A stretch of 64,000 nucleotides of DNA from Ridgeia piscesae. Its lineage: Eukaryota > Annelida > Polychaeta > Sabellida > Siboglinidae. This document shows, piece after piece, positions 37,047 to 59,774 of this stretch. Position numbers and translations under genes: made by a program. The first letter of the stretch is position 1; every line of letters starts with the position of its first letter. A model generated the notes under the pieces. That model had not been told where the DNA came from. It saw only the letters and a list, made by a program, of their open reading frames with translations, and searched no databases. Location of the stretch: the NCBI GenBank assembly GCA_025642075.2, contig JAODUO010000118.1, positions 736,001-800,000 of the forward strand. The letters run 5' to 3'.

Positions 37047-40000
37047 CAATCAACCAATCAACCAACCAACCAACCAATCAATCAATCAATTTATTTCAAA
37101 ACACACAACATTGAAAACAACTAACATAGTCAAGAAATGTACAGCAAAACAACATATACCCACCACATACAAATCATATAAAAGCCACATGACTATATAT
37201 TTTTAACTTAGATAACTACATTTGTTAAATTATTATATCTTATTATTATTAAAATAGGAATATCAGATAGTTGTTCTGTCACTCTTGGGTTCAAACCAAG
37301 CAAATATTTGGGTTATTTAGACAAAAAGCTACTACATGTAAATGTGATATGTAAAAACATCCCATGTGTTGGATAAATGTAGAAAATGAAAGGGCCATAC
37401 CTGTTCTCTGCCTGCTTGTAGCCCAGCCGACAGTTGCCCTGAGTCAGACTGAAGAGTGGGTGGAAGCCACACTCAAACACATAGAGAGCCCTCTCTGAAA
37501 CAACAACCACAAACATAGAGCCCTCTCTGAAACAATAACCACAAACACAGAGAGCTCTCTGTGAAACCAATAACCACAAACATAGAGAACCCTCTCTGAA
37601 ATAATAACCACAAACATAGAGCCCTCTCTGAAACAACAACCACAAACATAGAGCCCTCTCTGAAATAATAACCACAAACATAGAGATCCCTCTCTGAAGC
37701 AATAACCACAAACACAGAGAGCCCTCTGTGAAACAACAACCACAAACATAGAGCCCTCTCTGAAACAACACTCAAACATATAGAACCCACGGTAAAATCC
37801 CTGTGCAAAACAACAACTAAACATTTTGATTGCTCTCTCTGAAGCAACAACCCAACATAGAGAAACAACAACGAACTACAATCAGACAATGTTGGCTGAA
37901 AACCCAAACAGTCAGTCCTTTGTACAATAACAACAACCAAACTTATAGAAACACACAATGATCATTAAAATGTCTGACAGAACAAAACAAATGCATGTCA
38001 GACATTAATGGACATGTTGAATACATCACCAACATCTAACCCCCAACAAGAGCAAATAAGAGGAACAATTCCTATTTCCCTGCAACACCATGGAGTTGAA
38101 TGGGCATTTGACACGTCTGCATTCACTATGTTAATTATATCATGAAATGGTGTTATTTTACTTTGTAACTATGAATGTTCAATTTATTCCATTTTCAGTA
38201 GGACAAGTAGGACCTTTATTACAAGGCAAAGCACATACTATGATACAGATGATGCTTAGTTGTTGTCACTTACCGATGAGTTCCGCAGCCATCTGGAGGT
38301 CTTCACTCATCTTACATATCTCACTCAGCTGCAGCAGTGAGTCTACGTGGTACGGATGAACATTGGTCAAGTCCTGAAACAATCACGGCTGTACAGTATT
38401 TCAACTTCACTGAGCACAAACTTCAGTTGTCATCTGTTAAAATTCGCCTGTTACAAGTGCCACAAAAGCAACTGTATAATAAGAAAAAGAACCTGCTAGA
38501 CATCTTCTACCAGTGTACTCTAAGTTTCTGTCCACAGAGACATTAGTGCAATGGAGAATCCACATATACAAACAGAATATACCTCATAGAGTGGGAAACA
38601 TCTGTTTAATGATTTCCCATTGTGTACCACATGACATGTAATTCATACAATAGTAAAACCCATGCATATTGAGAAAGCACACAGAGAGTCTATGGCAGCT
38701 ATTCCCAAATAGCATTGCAGCCAGTTGCTCCACAGACAAAGGCAAATAGAATGTCTTGTGTGTCAAACACTGCGACGATTGACTCACCATGATGGTCTGT
38801 GGGTCGAGTGACTCAACGGCATCTAGAAACTGAAACTGCACCTTCTGATACGGCTTGCTGTGCTCAAACAAAAAGTACTTGCAGCTTGTAGATGTCGACT
38901 CAACAACATTCATTGCGAGACCTGCAAGCAATACATAGAGACATTACTAAACCACTACTCTCATTACTCTAAACGCAGCAAAAAGCTGCTGCATTAATGT
39001 AACTGTGTTTGTTTATTACAAGTTAATACAACATGTCCAACAGTCCCAGTGTAAAAAACTAATAAAATTATAATAAATTGTAACTTAACACCCTACCATA
39101 GGTTCCAATTATTGTGTAGTACTTGATATACTTCTACCAGCTTCTAGCTTCCACTCAGTCCAGGCGTACAGGTGAAATGGTTAATCATGAGGACTGCCAC
39201 TGGCACAACTAGCGCATAAGATGAAATAAATATAACATTTTACATAAACAAATTATTTATAATGATCATCCATCCTTACAGACTCAAAACACCAACAGTG
39301 TTGTTCTTTGTCACTTTCATTAACTCACACAACAAAAATCATGACGATGGTCAGCGCTTTAATTTGACTATTATAGGAAGACACAAGTTTAACAAGTTAT
39401 TTAACAATGACAAACTTCCACCTCAAACCTACCTGTCTTTCCAAACTTTGGCCAGTTGTCTTTGGGTCTAGTGAGCCAGCTATTTTTACGATACACTCTA
39501 TTCCGACCGCGACGACTGTATCAACAGAACATGAATCAAAGAATCAGTGCTTGGCAAGTCAGTGCAATGATCTCTTAAATTAATCACAACAAAGGTTAAA
39601 AATAAAAATAAATAACACATGGAATTTAATTTATTTGGTGAATTCGTCCCCTTTCTAGTTAATCAGGAAAATACTTGTTATGTGGTTGTAAAAATTTATA
39701 AAGTCATAAACTATGTGTAGGTTTATGGGGATTTGGTCAGCATCATACATTGCTGAGAAAATAAATTGCTACAGTGGTGCCATCTAGTGAGTTACATGTT
39801 AATATAAATTAAACCTAATACCAATGGATGTTAAATCGCACATTTGAGGGAGCAGGGGTTGAACAAATGTTTCATTTAAGTTACAAATGACATGGGTTAT
39901 AATATAACAAGTAACTGACCTTGATTCAGACTGTACCACTCTCGAGCCAAATATTCTCCGCATCTCGTTGTCAGGATTCAAATTTCTGAGGTGGAAATTT

Positions 40001-41648
40001 AATGCCGTTTTGTGATTCATAATAAATAACCAGTGAATGCATCGCAGCATATTGAGGTAGTATTGTTTAGTGCATGTAATAATTGAAGATATGTGAAATG
40101 TTAACTCATGAGTGAGTAGTAGTATAGGTGATGAAGACACTAAAGCAACATAAATACTAACAGGAGTATCAAATGTATATGAAAAATACCATCATAACTC
40201 ACTACAATAAAATTTGATAACATGTATTATGTGAATATAATGCCTTCTTCAGAATCAAAGAGATTGTGTCAGTAAAAATGTCTAGAATACATATTTGAAT
40301 GGTATGTACTGTTATAATTGTAAAGGTAACATATGTATTATTGAGCAGTGCCAGTAAATCTACAATCTGATAGGTAGGAAACCAAACAAAAACAGTAAAA
40401 ATTTATATCTACAAATGTGTCAATCGTTCTTACCTATGTTCCACAGCCAGCAGTGCCTTCATGTCAAGGGTCATACTGTCACCAAGGTCAAATGCTGAAC
40501 TACTTTGCTGGTTGCCATGGGAATCACCAAAAAGTTCATTCACTTCTCTAATACTTGCTTCTATGTCATCCACCTGAAAGATATTGAAAACGTCTACTGT
40601 ATACATAAATATAAAACATATAAACAGTGTACAAGCACAGTCACAGATAAAAACATTGCTTTGAACTGTAATATTTGCTTATTTTATCATGAGTGCACAC
40701 ATAAACACACATAAACACAAATTAACATTATATTTAACATTACAAAAAACTACAGTATCTGTAATATTTTTACAGTACATCTAATACAGCAATAACAAGA
40801 AACAACTGTTGGGGCAGCAAACAATTGGACAACTACGGCAATACACAATTAGTTAGTGGGTTCACACTTCACAGTTTTAAAAACATCTTACACATTGGTG
40901 TTAATACATACTGTGCCGTTCTGTTGATTAGATTCATTTTTCTGCTCAGTTTTATGTTTCTTCTTTTTCTTTTTCTTCTTTTTACATCTGCTTGTCTCTT
41001 GCGGGATCTGCTCATCTTGTTGTGTGGCGCCATCTACAGGAGTAGCCTCGTCTTCACTTTCAGCAGCTTCTGCTGTTGCGTCTTCTCCTCCGTCTTCACA
41101 TAACTGTTTGAAGAAAAAACATTATACAACACAGTGATTTTATGAGTTTGTATGTTTTCGATCTACCATTATTGCCATCGTCTCCTCCTCTGCATTGTCT
41201 GTGCCTATGTGCATATAGTAGAATGGACATTAGACCATCTTCCTGATAATTATCCATTCCTGTTAGACTAACTACATTATCTTTGATTTAGAACTACATA
41301 TACTGTCTAAAAGATTAAATATAATTAATTATTGCTGACAGCTAGAAAGAAAAACATTTGAATATGTTGTAATGTTAGGTTGTTGTACAACTATGTTCAC
41401 ATGACAATACACTCACATGCACCAAACGACTGTGATAAAATAATCTACTTTAAATTAAATAAATTAATAAGACCAATCACATACGACAGGTCCGAATAAA
41501 AACTTTACAACTTTTATAAATAATAGTTGATATGATCATTATGATGTAGAATAACTATAAAAACTTAAAATGAAAAATAAAATAATATATTATAATAAAT
41601 TATGATAAGGCATACACATTCAAAAACACATCGGAAAGTGGAATATAT

Positions 41649-41702
<54 letters not shown>

Positions 41703-43163
41703 CATACTACAGATGGGAGAAAAATCACTTTTGTTTTGATAGGGCTTGTACAGATGGGGAAAAAGCTACTACTAAACCTGCTGGTCCTGGTTTTGATGAA
41801 TCTGAACTGGGCACTAGAAGGAAGGAGATTTTATTCTCAGTTTGCCCCGGGGCGATTTTAGAATAAATTCTCTAACTCGACTACATTTTAAATTGTTGCT
41901 TTGGATTTGTATTTTTAGCCTTGCATTTATATAGATATACATGTACGCAAATAGTTTGTCAGTATTATTCCCATACTGCCCCAGGGCGAAGTCACAATCA
42001 ACGATAGCGCAATACAACGTTTAGCTTGCTGCAACCAATTCCAAAACAGCCAGGCATTATGGGAAGGACATAACGGAATTACCAAAATTACCCGGGCAAA
42101 ATGGAAATCACTCTCACTTCGCCACGATTCCCAAACCGCTCTTAGGCGCTCTGTACTATAGCCGGGTCCCTATAGGCTATATAGCCAATAGTGTAGGGCC
42201 TATGTTTGTTCTTTGTTCATATACTCCATACAGCCCCTTCTGGGGCTAACATAGGAGTTTGTGCAGTGCGCAATGCTAAAGGTGCATATAGATGAAAGTG
42301 AAGTTAGAAGAACAATAAGAACAACAGAACTGAAAATGTGCGATTAACTGTGTAGATAAGTGTAATAATTTGTGCAGATTAAAAACAGTTTGCTGTGTCT
42401 ATTTTTTTGGCTATAATCTTGCGAGGTGGGCTGGAGCAACAAGGTGGATGGTACTGAGGGCTTGTTGGAATGGGTGTAGTGTTGGTATGCTTATGACTTC
42501 TGGGGGAGTGTGTTCCAGGCCCTAATGACTCTTGGATAGAATGAATATGCATATGTATTGATGCGTACGTGGATTTGTATGTACTTGTTTGGATTGCTGT
42601 TTCGTGTATAGGAGCATGGGGTTATGATGTGTTGTGGTAACTTGATATTTATGAGGTTCTGTTTTATCTTGTAAAAGAAGGTGAGTTGGTGTTGTATATT
42701 CGTCGTGTTTCAAGTGTTTTCCAGCCCAGTTTATTAATCAGTTCTGTAGTGCTTGTTTTGCTGCAGGTGGTCATTTAGGGTAAATCTGGCTGCACTTCTC
42801 TGAATTTTTTCTAGGGTGTCGATATTGTTTTGTTTGTGTTGGTTCCATGCTACAGTTGCGTATTCAAGTTTGGGTCTTATTAACATGTTGTATGCTGTTT
42901 CTTTGACTTAAGGTGTTGCAGGGTGGAGAGTGCGTTTGGAGCCACTTTAGAATGTACCCATTGTCACATACCAAATCAAATGGATTTGAGTAGTTGTTCC
43001 GTTTCTTTTTACGATTTCTTCGTTTACACGGTTCAAGTTGATCGTCTATATCATCGGACACCTCGTCCTCTCCATCGCCGTGATCACCGGCGGAGTCCCT
43101 CACTGAAGCTGGGATCACTATGTCTGTACTTCCATGTAATTTTCGCAGAGCTCTGGATGACAT
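24011..43163 (-). CDS. TCF25: Transcription factor 25 / NULP1-like protein
   Basis: Orthologue of TCF25 (Nulp1; yeast Rqc1), linked to transcriptional repression and to the ribosome quality control complex. Minus-strand exons: 43163-42972, 41103-40912, 40573-40434, 39985-39920, 39515-39433, 38921-38788, 38373-38274, 37494-37401, 36954-36862, 36373-36268, 31479-31372, 30589-30471, 29677-29519, 27902-27812, 26925-26846, 24829-24757, 24223-24011. All phases agree, giving 680 residues against 676 in human (from memory). Seen: start [12 protein letters not shown]; an acidic region then nine consecutive lysines; [98 protein letters not shown]; acidic end EHREEWD. The exon 13 donor (GTTGGT) and exon 14 acceptor (TACATTGAG) are weak. 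Five tandem arrays lie at or near its splice sites, and intron 10 contains a 4.1-kb minisatellite. Confidence 0.95.
24320..24625 (-). mobile_element. tRNA-derived SINE
   Basis: On the minus strand it has a tRNA-like head with a B-box-like GGTTTGAATC, then CCTTGGGCAAG, and a tail AAAGTGCTTTGAACAGTCCT with GCACTATATAAG. It matches, end to end and with divergence, the element at 59775-60105. Lies in TCF25 intron 16. Confidence 0.65.
25065..25480 (+). repeat. 67-bp minisatellite, about 6 units
   Basis: Six near-identical 67-bp units each containing TTCCGGTCGCTACTGC and CACCCATGAGAACA. Because 67 is not a multiple of three, all three frames rotate through the array and stay open on both strands, giving long spurious open frames. 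It lies in TCF25 intron 15. TTTCCGGTCGCT also occurs at the exon 15 donor (26846). Confidence 0.92.
25500..26845. other. TCF25 intron 15 remainder, nothing recognised
   Basis: AT-rich intronic DNA. I see no exon, repeat end or RNA gene here. Confidence 0.6.
27935..28975 (-). repeat. 1-kb GA/CT-rich imperfect microsatellite upstream of TCF25 exon 14
   Basis: Purine-only on the plus strand (GAGAGAG runs with GGATGGAGGGAGAGAAAGTG units), hence almost pure pyrimidine on the TCF25 RNA. It ends about 33 bp before the exon 14 acceptor at 27903. The long Ser/Leu/Pro and Arg/Glu open frames here are products of the repeat. Confidence 0.92.
29290..29457. mobile_element. Possible solo end of a pogo/Tigger-like element
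   Basis: CTTATAACGTGCC, then TATAACACGG, and finally AAGCTTGACTGTA recall the right terminus of the 6140-7386 element in layout but are diverged. No matching left end is visible. Confidence 0.3.
30596..31008 (-). repeat. 44-bp minisatellite abutting the TCF25 exon 12 acceptor
   Basis: About nine units of GCAGTAATCATACCACCAGT plus CTGTACTATCTTGTGACATC. The array stops within about 10 bp of the acceptor of exon 12 (30590), so it fills the branch-point zone of intron 11. Confidence 0.92.
31725..35850. repeat. 4.1-kb minisatellite of 33-bp units, about 125 copies
   Basis: Unit on the plus strand: GATAGCAGCAGGGAGACAGG followed by ACAAACAACTACA. Since 33 is a multiple of three, several frames stay open for hundreds of codons on both strands: [11 protein letters not shown] on plus, [11 protein letters not shown] on minus. 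Local deletions and base changes (ACAGGAAATACAACTACAG, GGGACACAGG) recur in blocks, showing higher-order duplication. It fills most of TCF25 intron 10. I see no start context or splice frame making it a real gene. Confidence 0.95.
36229..36263. repeat. (ACTGACC)n short tandem repeat at a TCF25 donor
   Basis: Five 7-bp units directly downstream of the exon 10 donor; on the RNA strand GTGGGTGGTCAGTGGTCAG. Confidence 0.85.
36964..37092 (-). repeat. (AATC)n microsatellite abutting the TCF25 exon 9 acceptor
   Basis: About 30 AATC units, read on the RNA as (GATT)n, ending as GATTGATTTTTCTTCAG at the exon 9 acceptor (36955). The tract supplies the sequence just upstream of the splice site. Confidence 0.93.
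37485..37872 (-). repeat. 28-34 bp minisatellite carrying copies of the TCF25 exon 8 acceptor
   Basis: About 12 imperfect units. On the TCF25 strand each is TATGTTTGTGGTTGTTGTTT followed by CAG and AGAGGGCTCTC, i.e. a pyrimidine-rich acceptor plus the first bases of exon 8 (ERALYV). The array extends from inside exon 8 (starts 37494) into intron 7. Unit lengths vary, so frames vary, but a long frame runs into the exon without a stop. Confidence 0.88.
41104..42410. other. TCF25 intron 1 part: AT-rich, one TA/GT microsatellite
   Basis: Apart from (TA)n-(GT)n at 41646-41702 and a GCCCCGGGGC-like/CTGGGGCA-type scatter near 41850-41990, I see no exon or element before the LINE fragment at 42410. 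Confidence 0.5.
42410..42910 (-). mobile_element. Decayed LINE fragment (CR1/L2-like reverse transcriptase 3' end)
   Basis: On the minus strand the reading [17 protein letters not shown], then [18 protein letters not shown] is the conserved post-RT region of CR1/L2/jockey-type LINEs. Downstream pieces in shifted frames ([13 protein letters not shown]) continue the match, with frameshifts and stops. Lies in TCF25 intron 1, same strand as the gene. Confidence 0.72.
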
Positions 43164-43409
43164 TTTTGAATGTCAGCGAACGGGTGTGTGAGATTAGTTT
43201 CACAAAACTTCTCTGATCACAGCTAGACCATATTTTATTGTGAGAAATATGTTAACAGATAAAACACTTTCAGTCTGCTTGCACCATTTCGCGTCACCGG
43301 ATATTTTGCGGCGGAAGTGCTTGGAGCTTCTGGAGTGTCGCCCCTTGTGGAATAGCAAGAAACTAAAAAGATTGCCCAAAAAGATTTCGGACGTGACCGA
43401 TCTTTCACC
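43164..43409. promoter_or_regulatory. Shared 5' region of the head-to-head pair TCF25/RBFA
   Basis: Only 246 bp separate the two start codons, so one bidirectional promoter is inferred. CG dinucleotides are denser here (GCGTCACCGGATATTTTGCG near 43290) than in the flanking introns. Confidence 0.6.
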
Positions 43410-45261
43410 ATGCTGTTATCAACGTTAAAAAACTTAAACATATTGTGTCGCTATCAGCCGCTGGTGACAGGTGGTGTGTTTGCACAGGCTACATCTCATA
43501 GATGCATCTCATGTAGTTCAATGTTAGCAGTCCACCACAGAGAGAAGATAAGAGCTCGATGGGTGAGAAAGACTGAACGATTCATGAATAAAATGTCAGC
43601 GACGGTTAGCGGTGGCGGAGGTCCAAAGGCGAAGCGGTACGTGTAGTGATGTTTGATTTGAAACAGTATGTCGATAAAAAACAACCATTCTCGATTATTG
43701 TGTTCCGGTCGCCTTTGTTTTGACATGTCGAGGGTGGGCGATAATATATGAAAATACACCGTCGAAATGTCATCGTCTCCGGCCACGCTTCAGACAGTAG
43801 CCTCGATTAACCAGATTCCGTTAGGTGGCAGCACTTTTCAGCCCATCAATTCCGCTTGGGCAATTAATGAGCTGCCGATGTAACCGACAGGGCGGCCTTA
43901 CCCCAGATTAGGGTAGAGTCTAGAGACGCTGATTGGATCTCAGACTCAGGCCAACTATTAATAAAAATTAAAATAACAATATACTTTTACAAGATGATGA
44001 TATCGTAAGAAAAGTATTCATTGAACTTATATTAACACAAAAGTTGCAGTTGTTTATAAAATAGGAATTACGGCAGGATTAACTGGTATCCGTGAGGTGG
44101 CAGCATTGTTTAGCCCCACACGGAAAGCCGGCAAAGTCACCAGATTGTCTTCTGGGCGTAGTTACACAGCTGGCCAACAGTCGGTTAAGCGACACTATTC
44201 AGACAGTTGATTTTAAACTTTGTCAGTCTATTGTGTTGCACCACAATTTGTTGCATGTAACGGGCTGAATCCTTAATGAAATACTCCTCTCCAGATGACT
44301 CGTCAGTTATGATAAAATAATCGTTGAATAAACTTTTTTCTGTGTATATTTTAAATTATATAAGATATTTGCATACATCCGGTCAGTTAGGATAAAATAA
44401 TCTTTGAATAAACTTTTTTCGGTTTAAATATATTTTTAATTATATAAGATAATTGGATATATCCGGTCAGTTATGATAAAATAATCTTTGAATAAACTTG
44501 TTTTGGTGTATATTTTTTATAATATAAGATATTTGGATACATCCGATCAGTTATGATAAAATAATCTTTGAATAAACTTGTTTCGGTGTATATGTTTTAT
44601 TATATAAGGTATGTTGGATACATATTATAACGGAGACTTAATTGTCACTATAATTTACACAGGTATTATAAGTTACAAAATTCATAATTACCACCATGTT
44701 AATTATGTGTTTTCCAAACTGACATCTGCTTTGACACTGATACCAGCTTTCACATTAGTCAAGGAGTGGAATTGTTTTGCACAAACAGACCTGCGCCCAA
44801 TGACATCGCCATGGCAAATAGCAACAACTGTTTCAATAAATGTACATGTAATAATATAATTCAGCAGAGAACCTGGAGTTCAAGTCGGGTTCAACAGCTG
44901 ACAGACTCAGACAGAGTGTGAAGAATATTTCAGGTCTGGAGGTGGCCAGTATATACATGTACCAGCTAAAATATGCATCGGTAGCTGTAATACTGAAGTG
45001 TAGTGGTTAACTTTAAGGTGGTCATAGCACAACAGCCTGCTATCATTGACAGTGTGTAATAACTGTGTATTATTAACTGAATTCACCTTTCTTGTTTGTT
45101 GTAGCAAAAAGAAGTGGCATGATTCTGGAGCATCTACGGTTGGTAACTTGGTAATATATAGGATTATCTGCTAAGACTATCCATATTGATTTACGGTGTC
45201 AGTATTACATTTACCTCAAACTGTACTGCTGTGATTAAATTTGCTGAGTGGATATTAAGTA

Positions 45262-45353
<92 letters not shown>

Positions 45354-47892
45354 AATATCCTACATCCTCTGTTAAACCACAAGTATTTTACACACTTGGT
45401 TATAAGATTTACAAGTTTATATCTACCCAGGGGTAGAGAGGGAGTTTGGCAGCAGCTGATTTGCCCCCCACCCCTCGTGTTATCCCACCCATTTTAGGCC
45501 CAGTATAGTTTTAAAATTAAAGCCAATCTCATAAATATGTAGGACTACTTTCCTGCCACCTTCTGTATGGCTGCAGTACTACTGTCGATGTTTGCTAGAT
45601 GCTGGCTGCACTGTCGGTGGGTCCAGTGCGTGGTGACCGCGTGCAGAAAGTGAGCGAGGGAAGTATCAGACGAGCGAAGCAGTTGAGTGTCATCTTCTCT
45701 CAGTATATCACCAGTATGATGAACAGTGGCGAAGTCTGTCCGGAGCTTGTGGACCTCAACTTTGAGATTCAGCGGGTTAGTTTCAAATATTTACATTTAA
45801 AATGTATTTGTTTCATTTTAGTAATAAAGGACTGGATAATTTGGAGCAATATAGGTGTGCCAGTCTCAGGTCAAGACTGACAGATTTAAAATACAAGGGG
45901 GAACCTACAGAAGTAATAAACCAGGTGGTGCCATTACACAACTCTGGCCTTGTGATGCCAACTGCCAGCATACTGTTACCTTGTTACATGCATTCATTCA
46001 CTTATCCAGCATTTGTTAACACACAGTTGGAGTCTAAAAGAATTCAAAGATGAACTGAAAAAAAGCATATGCGCACGTAGAGCACGATTATGTCACAGGC
46101 CTGAGTTGTTTATTAGCACCTCCTAGTGATCATGTAGGTTCCGCATTTAAATCAATAGTAACACTGTAATCATGTAATATAATTATAGGCTAAATTAAAG
46201 TGGATGTACACTGCAGCTATGCTTTGTTTAGCCCTATATTGGTAATTACCTTTGCAATGCTGTTTTGTATCATCTTTGCCGTGTGCAGAATATTCGTAAC
46301 CGAGTAATTGCAACAACAGCTATACTTTTGGCATTGTTAGTAACGACATACTGTTTCAGGTCCTGTATGATGTAAATGCAGAGGATATTGTTATTTCTAC
46401 ATTAGGTGAAGATCACAACTGACTTCAGTGTGATCAATGTGTACTGGATGGCGTCAGGCACAGAGGCTGATGACCAGATACAGACATTGCTCGACGCTGC
46501 TGCCTACAAACTCAGGTTTGTTTTATGATCAGTTATCATTCCTCATTAACCAAGATGAAAGTTTGAACATTAATCCCCAATAATGTGACATTCATACACA
46601 AACACTGCTAAAGTGTTTTGTTATATTGCTTCATTTGCTTACTTATAGCATCAGACTACTTTTCCTCAAAAAGGTAATTGGCAAGCAACAGGAAACCTCT
46701 ACTGGACAGTTGTAAGATAGAATTTATATTTTAATGGCCACAGTTTCACAGGGATGGTTTACTGTAAGTCATATAGAAAGGTACCATAAAACACGAACTG
46801 TATAAATATACGTATTACACAGTCTATATTTAAAATTAGTGTTCAACATTACTGCCATCCGGAGGCCAGAAGTGCAACTGTTCAGTGAGGTTGGTAATTC
46901 TAAAAGGTTGTAGCCGACATAACTGCCGTCTTTTCAGGAAATATCAACACTTGTAACACTGACAAAGCAACGTTTTGCTTACACTTTGTTATGTTTATGC
47001 TCAGCTGCAGAACACTTCAAAATAACGCACTATATAAACCAACTAAAACTGTTTTCTCATGTCTCCCAGGGGCGCTCTGATAGGTCTACACATCATCGGA
47101 GCAGTCCCTCCGATACAGTTCGTCAAGGACATGACAACGGCCCGCCTCCAGGAGGTTGAGCGACTGCTCGAGAAGGCCGATATGGGCCCTGATTTTGAGC
47201 CAACACCACTAGGTGGCAGCATGCGTACCGAACCACGACTTGACTACCACCGACTGTCTATACAGAGTCGACTCACGAGCTTAACGGAGCGCTTTGGAGA
47301 GCAGACATTAGATGATTTTGGGATGACACGGGAAGGTCCGAGTGGAAGTGTGGAAGTCATGGGGAAAGGATATGCACAGGCCGAAGGGAGGCAACAGTTG
47401 TCAGATGTGCACCCAGATGATTTCGGCCAGGCGTCAACTGATTTCCATGAACACATACGTAAGTCTGACGTCAGTGACTACAGTGCGAGGACACAGCCAA
47501 CTTCAGATGAGTCAGTTAGGGGAGACGCCACTAATGAATCCATTAACATGACGCTGCGAGACGATCTGTATGATGTCCCACATGCAAAACTCACCCTCCA
47601 AGTCCTCAATGCTAAACGCAAGTCACGTGACAGGTCATTTGACATGTCGACCGACACCAACGACCTGGAGAAACTATTCAGCAACAGTGACCTCGAGAAA
47701 CTGCTGTCATCAAAACGAAGGCAACAGAAAGGTGTTATCCGGGCGAGAGAGATCACATGCAGCAGTACGGATATGGACGATTCAGAAAACTTTTCAAAAG
47801 ATGCAGATAAATATGAGGATGTTTATGAATTCGATGAAGAGGAGGACTTTATTGATGATGACGACTTTGATAGTTATGGTGGAAGAAAATAG
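43410..47892 (+). CDS. RBFA: Mitochondrial ribosome-binding factor A
   Basis: Maturation factor of the small mitochondrial ribosomal subunit; it binds near the 12S rRNA 3' end and rRNA dimethylation sites (family knowledge). Exons: 43410-43636, 45105-45150, 45599-45775, 46406-46515, 47070-47892; GT-AG throughout, 460 residues. Seen: basic N-terminus with few acids, fitting a mitochondrial presequence; KKKWHDSG; the KH-like RBFA core from SEGSIRRAKQLSVIFSQYIT through ELVDLNFEIQRVKITTDFSV, VYWMASG and GAVPPIQFVKD; then a long C-terminal extension ending in the acidic run YEFDEEEDFIDDDDFD. The human protein is about 343 aa from memory, so the tail is longer here. Introns 1-4 carry an 84-bp tandem repeat, a (TA)n run and otherwise nothing recognised. 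Confidence 0.88.
43818..43831 (+). promoter_or_regulatory. CTCF-like motif
   Basis: CCGTTAGGTGGCAG agrees with the CTCF core CCGCGNGGNGGCAG at 12 of 14 positions. It is in RBFA intron 1, 180 bp after exon 1. Binding is not shown. Confidence 0.35.
44090..44103 (+). promoter_or_regulatory. CTCF-like motif, second copy
   Basis: CCGTGAGGTGGCAG agrees with the CTCF core at 13 of 14 positions, same orientation as 43818, 272 bp apart. The surrounding 50 bp resemble those of the first site, so the two may be parts of a duplicated segment. Confidence 0.4.
44292..44625. repeat. About 84-bp tandem repeat, four units
   Basis: Four units with TTATGATAAAATAATCTTTG and AATAAACTT then TATATAAGATATTTGGATAC. 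Lies in RBFA intron 1. Confidence 0.88.
45269..45352. repeat. (TA)n microsatellite
   Basis: Uninterrupted alternating TA for about 84 bp in RBFA intron 2. Confidence 0.95.
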
Positions 47893-48157
47893 GAGCTAAT
47901 GAGTGCCATTGTTCTTCTGTAAAGGAACATGTGTTGTACAATCTGAATTGGAAAATATACCAAATATAATTAGAAGCAAATTTTATTGTCTGTAGATTAG
48001 TTTTATTAATATACGTAAACAAGATCCAAGAAAAAATACTGATATACTAGGATATATAAATTATACAGTACTGTACACTTCAGCTTAAGGAATAACATAA
48101 TCTCCACTTGCAGTGTTGCAATTTACTAAAACATCGATTGCTTATTAAAGGCCTTCA

Positions 48158-48163
48158 AATAAA
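48158..48163 (+). terminator. Possible poly(A) signal, RBFA
   Basis: AATAAA 266 bp after the RBFA stop. A second AATAAA lies at 48378. Confidence 0.4.
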
Positions 48164-48704
48164 ACTTAAACAGTTGTAATGATAATTGTCCCAGGCAGAT
48201 ATAGGTTGTTAAAATACACAGTGACTGTTTCTCTCACAATACTATTTACAAAACTAGCTCCTTCTGTGAGGAAACACCTATGCTACATTATACCATATAA
48301 CAACACTAGAAATATAAAGTTACTGGATCATATGCAGTATGCATTAGAAAATATATTATCAGATAGTCTCAAGTCACAATAAAATCTCTCCACTTTTCTG
48401 AAATATCTTGCCACTCCACACATGAGTCTAACTGGAGGATCCAAGACTAAATAATTTTGTTTAAAATTAAAGTTTTCGCTGACTAGAAATAGGAAATAAT
48501 AAACTAATATAATAATTGCCATATGAATATAAATCCTTCATGGCTCGTACAATCTATAATGAACGTGCTCTCCCAAGATACTTCCTGGTTAACAACTGCA
48601 CACATAGTTTTTAAAATGATCTTTGTGCATGTCATGGACGATCTGCCGTCAGTGTGTGTGGGCAAGACGTCATTGCCCATGCTTGCCATAGGAATGATCT
48701 GCCA

Positions 48705-59684
<10,980 letters not shown>

Positions 59685-59774
59685 TCTACAGTAAACATAG
59701 GTGTGACATATTAAAAACCAATATGTATTTGTAATAATATTCTAATGAAATAAAGGCGTTCTTGTCTTGTTTAT

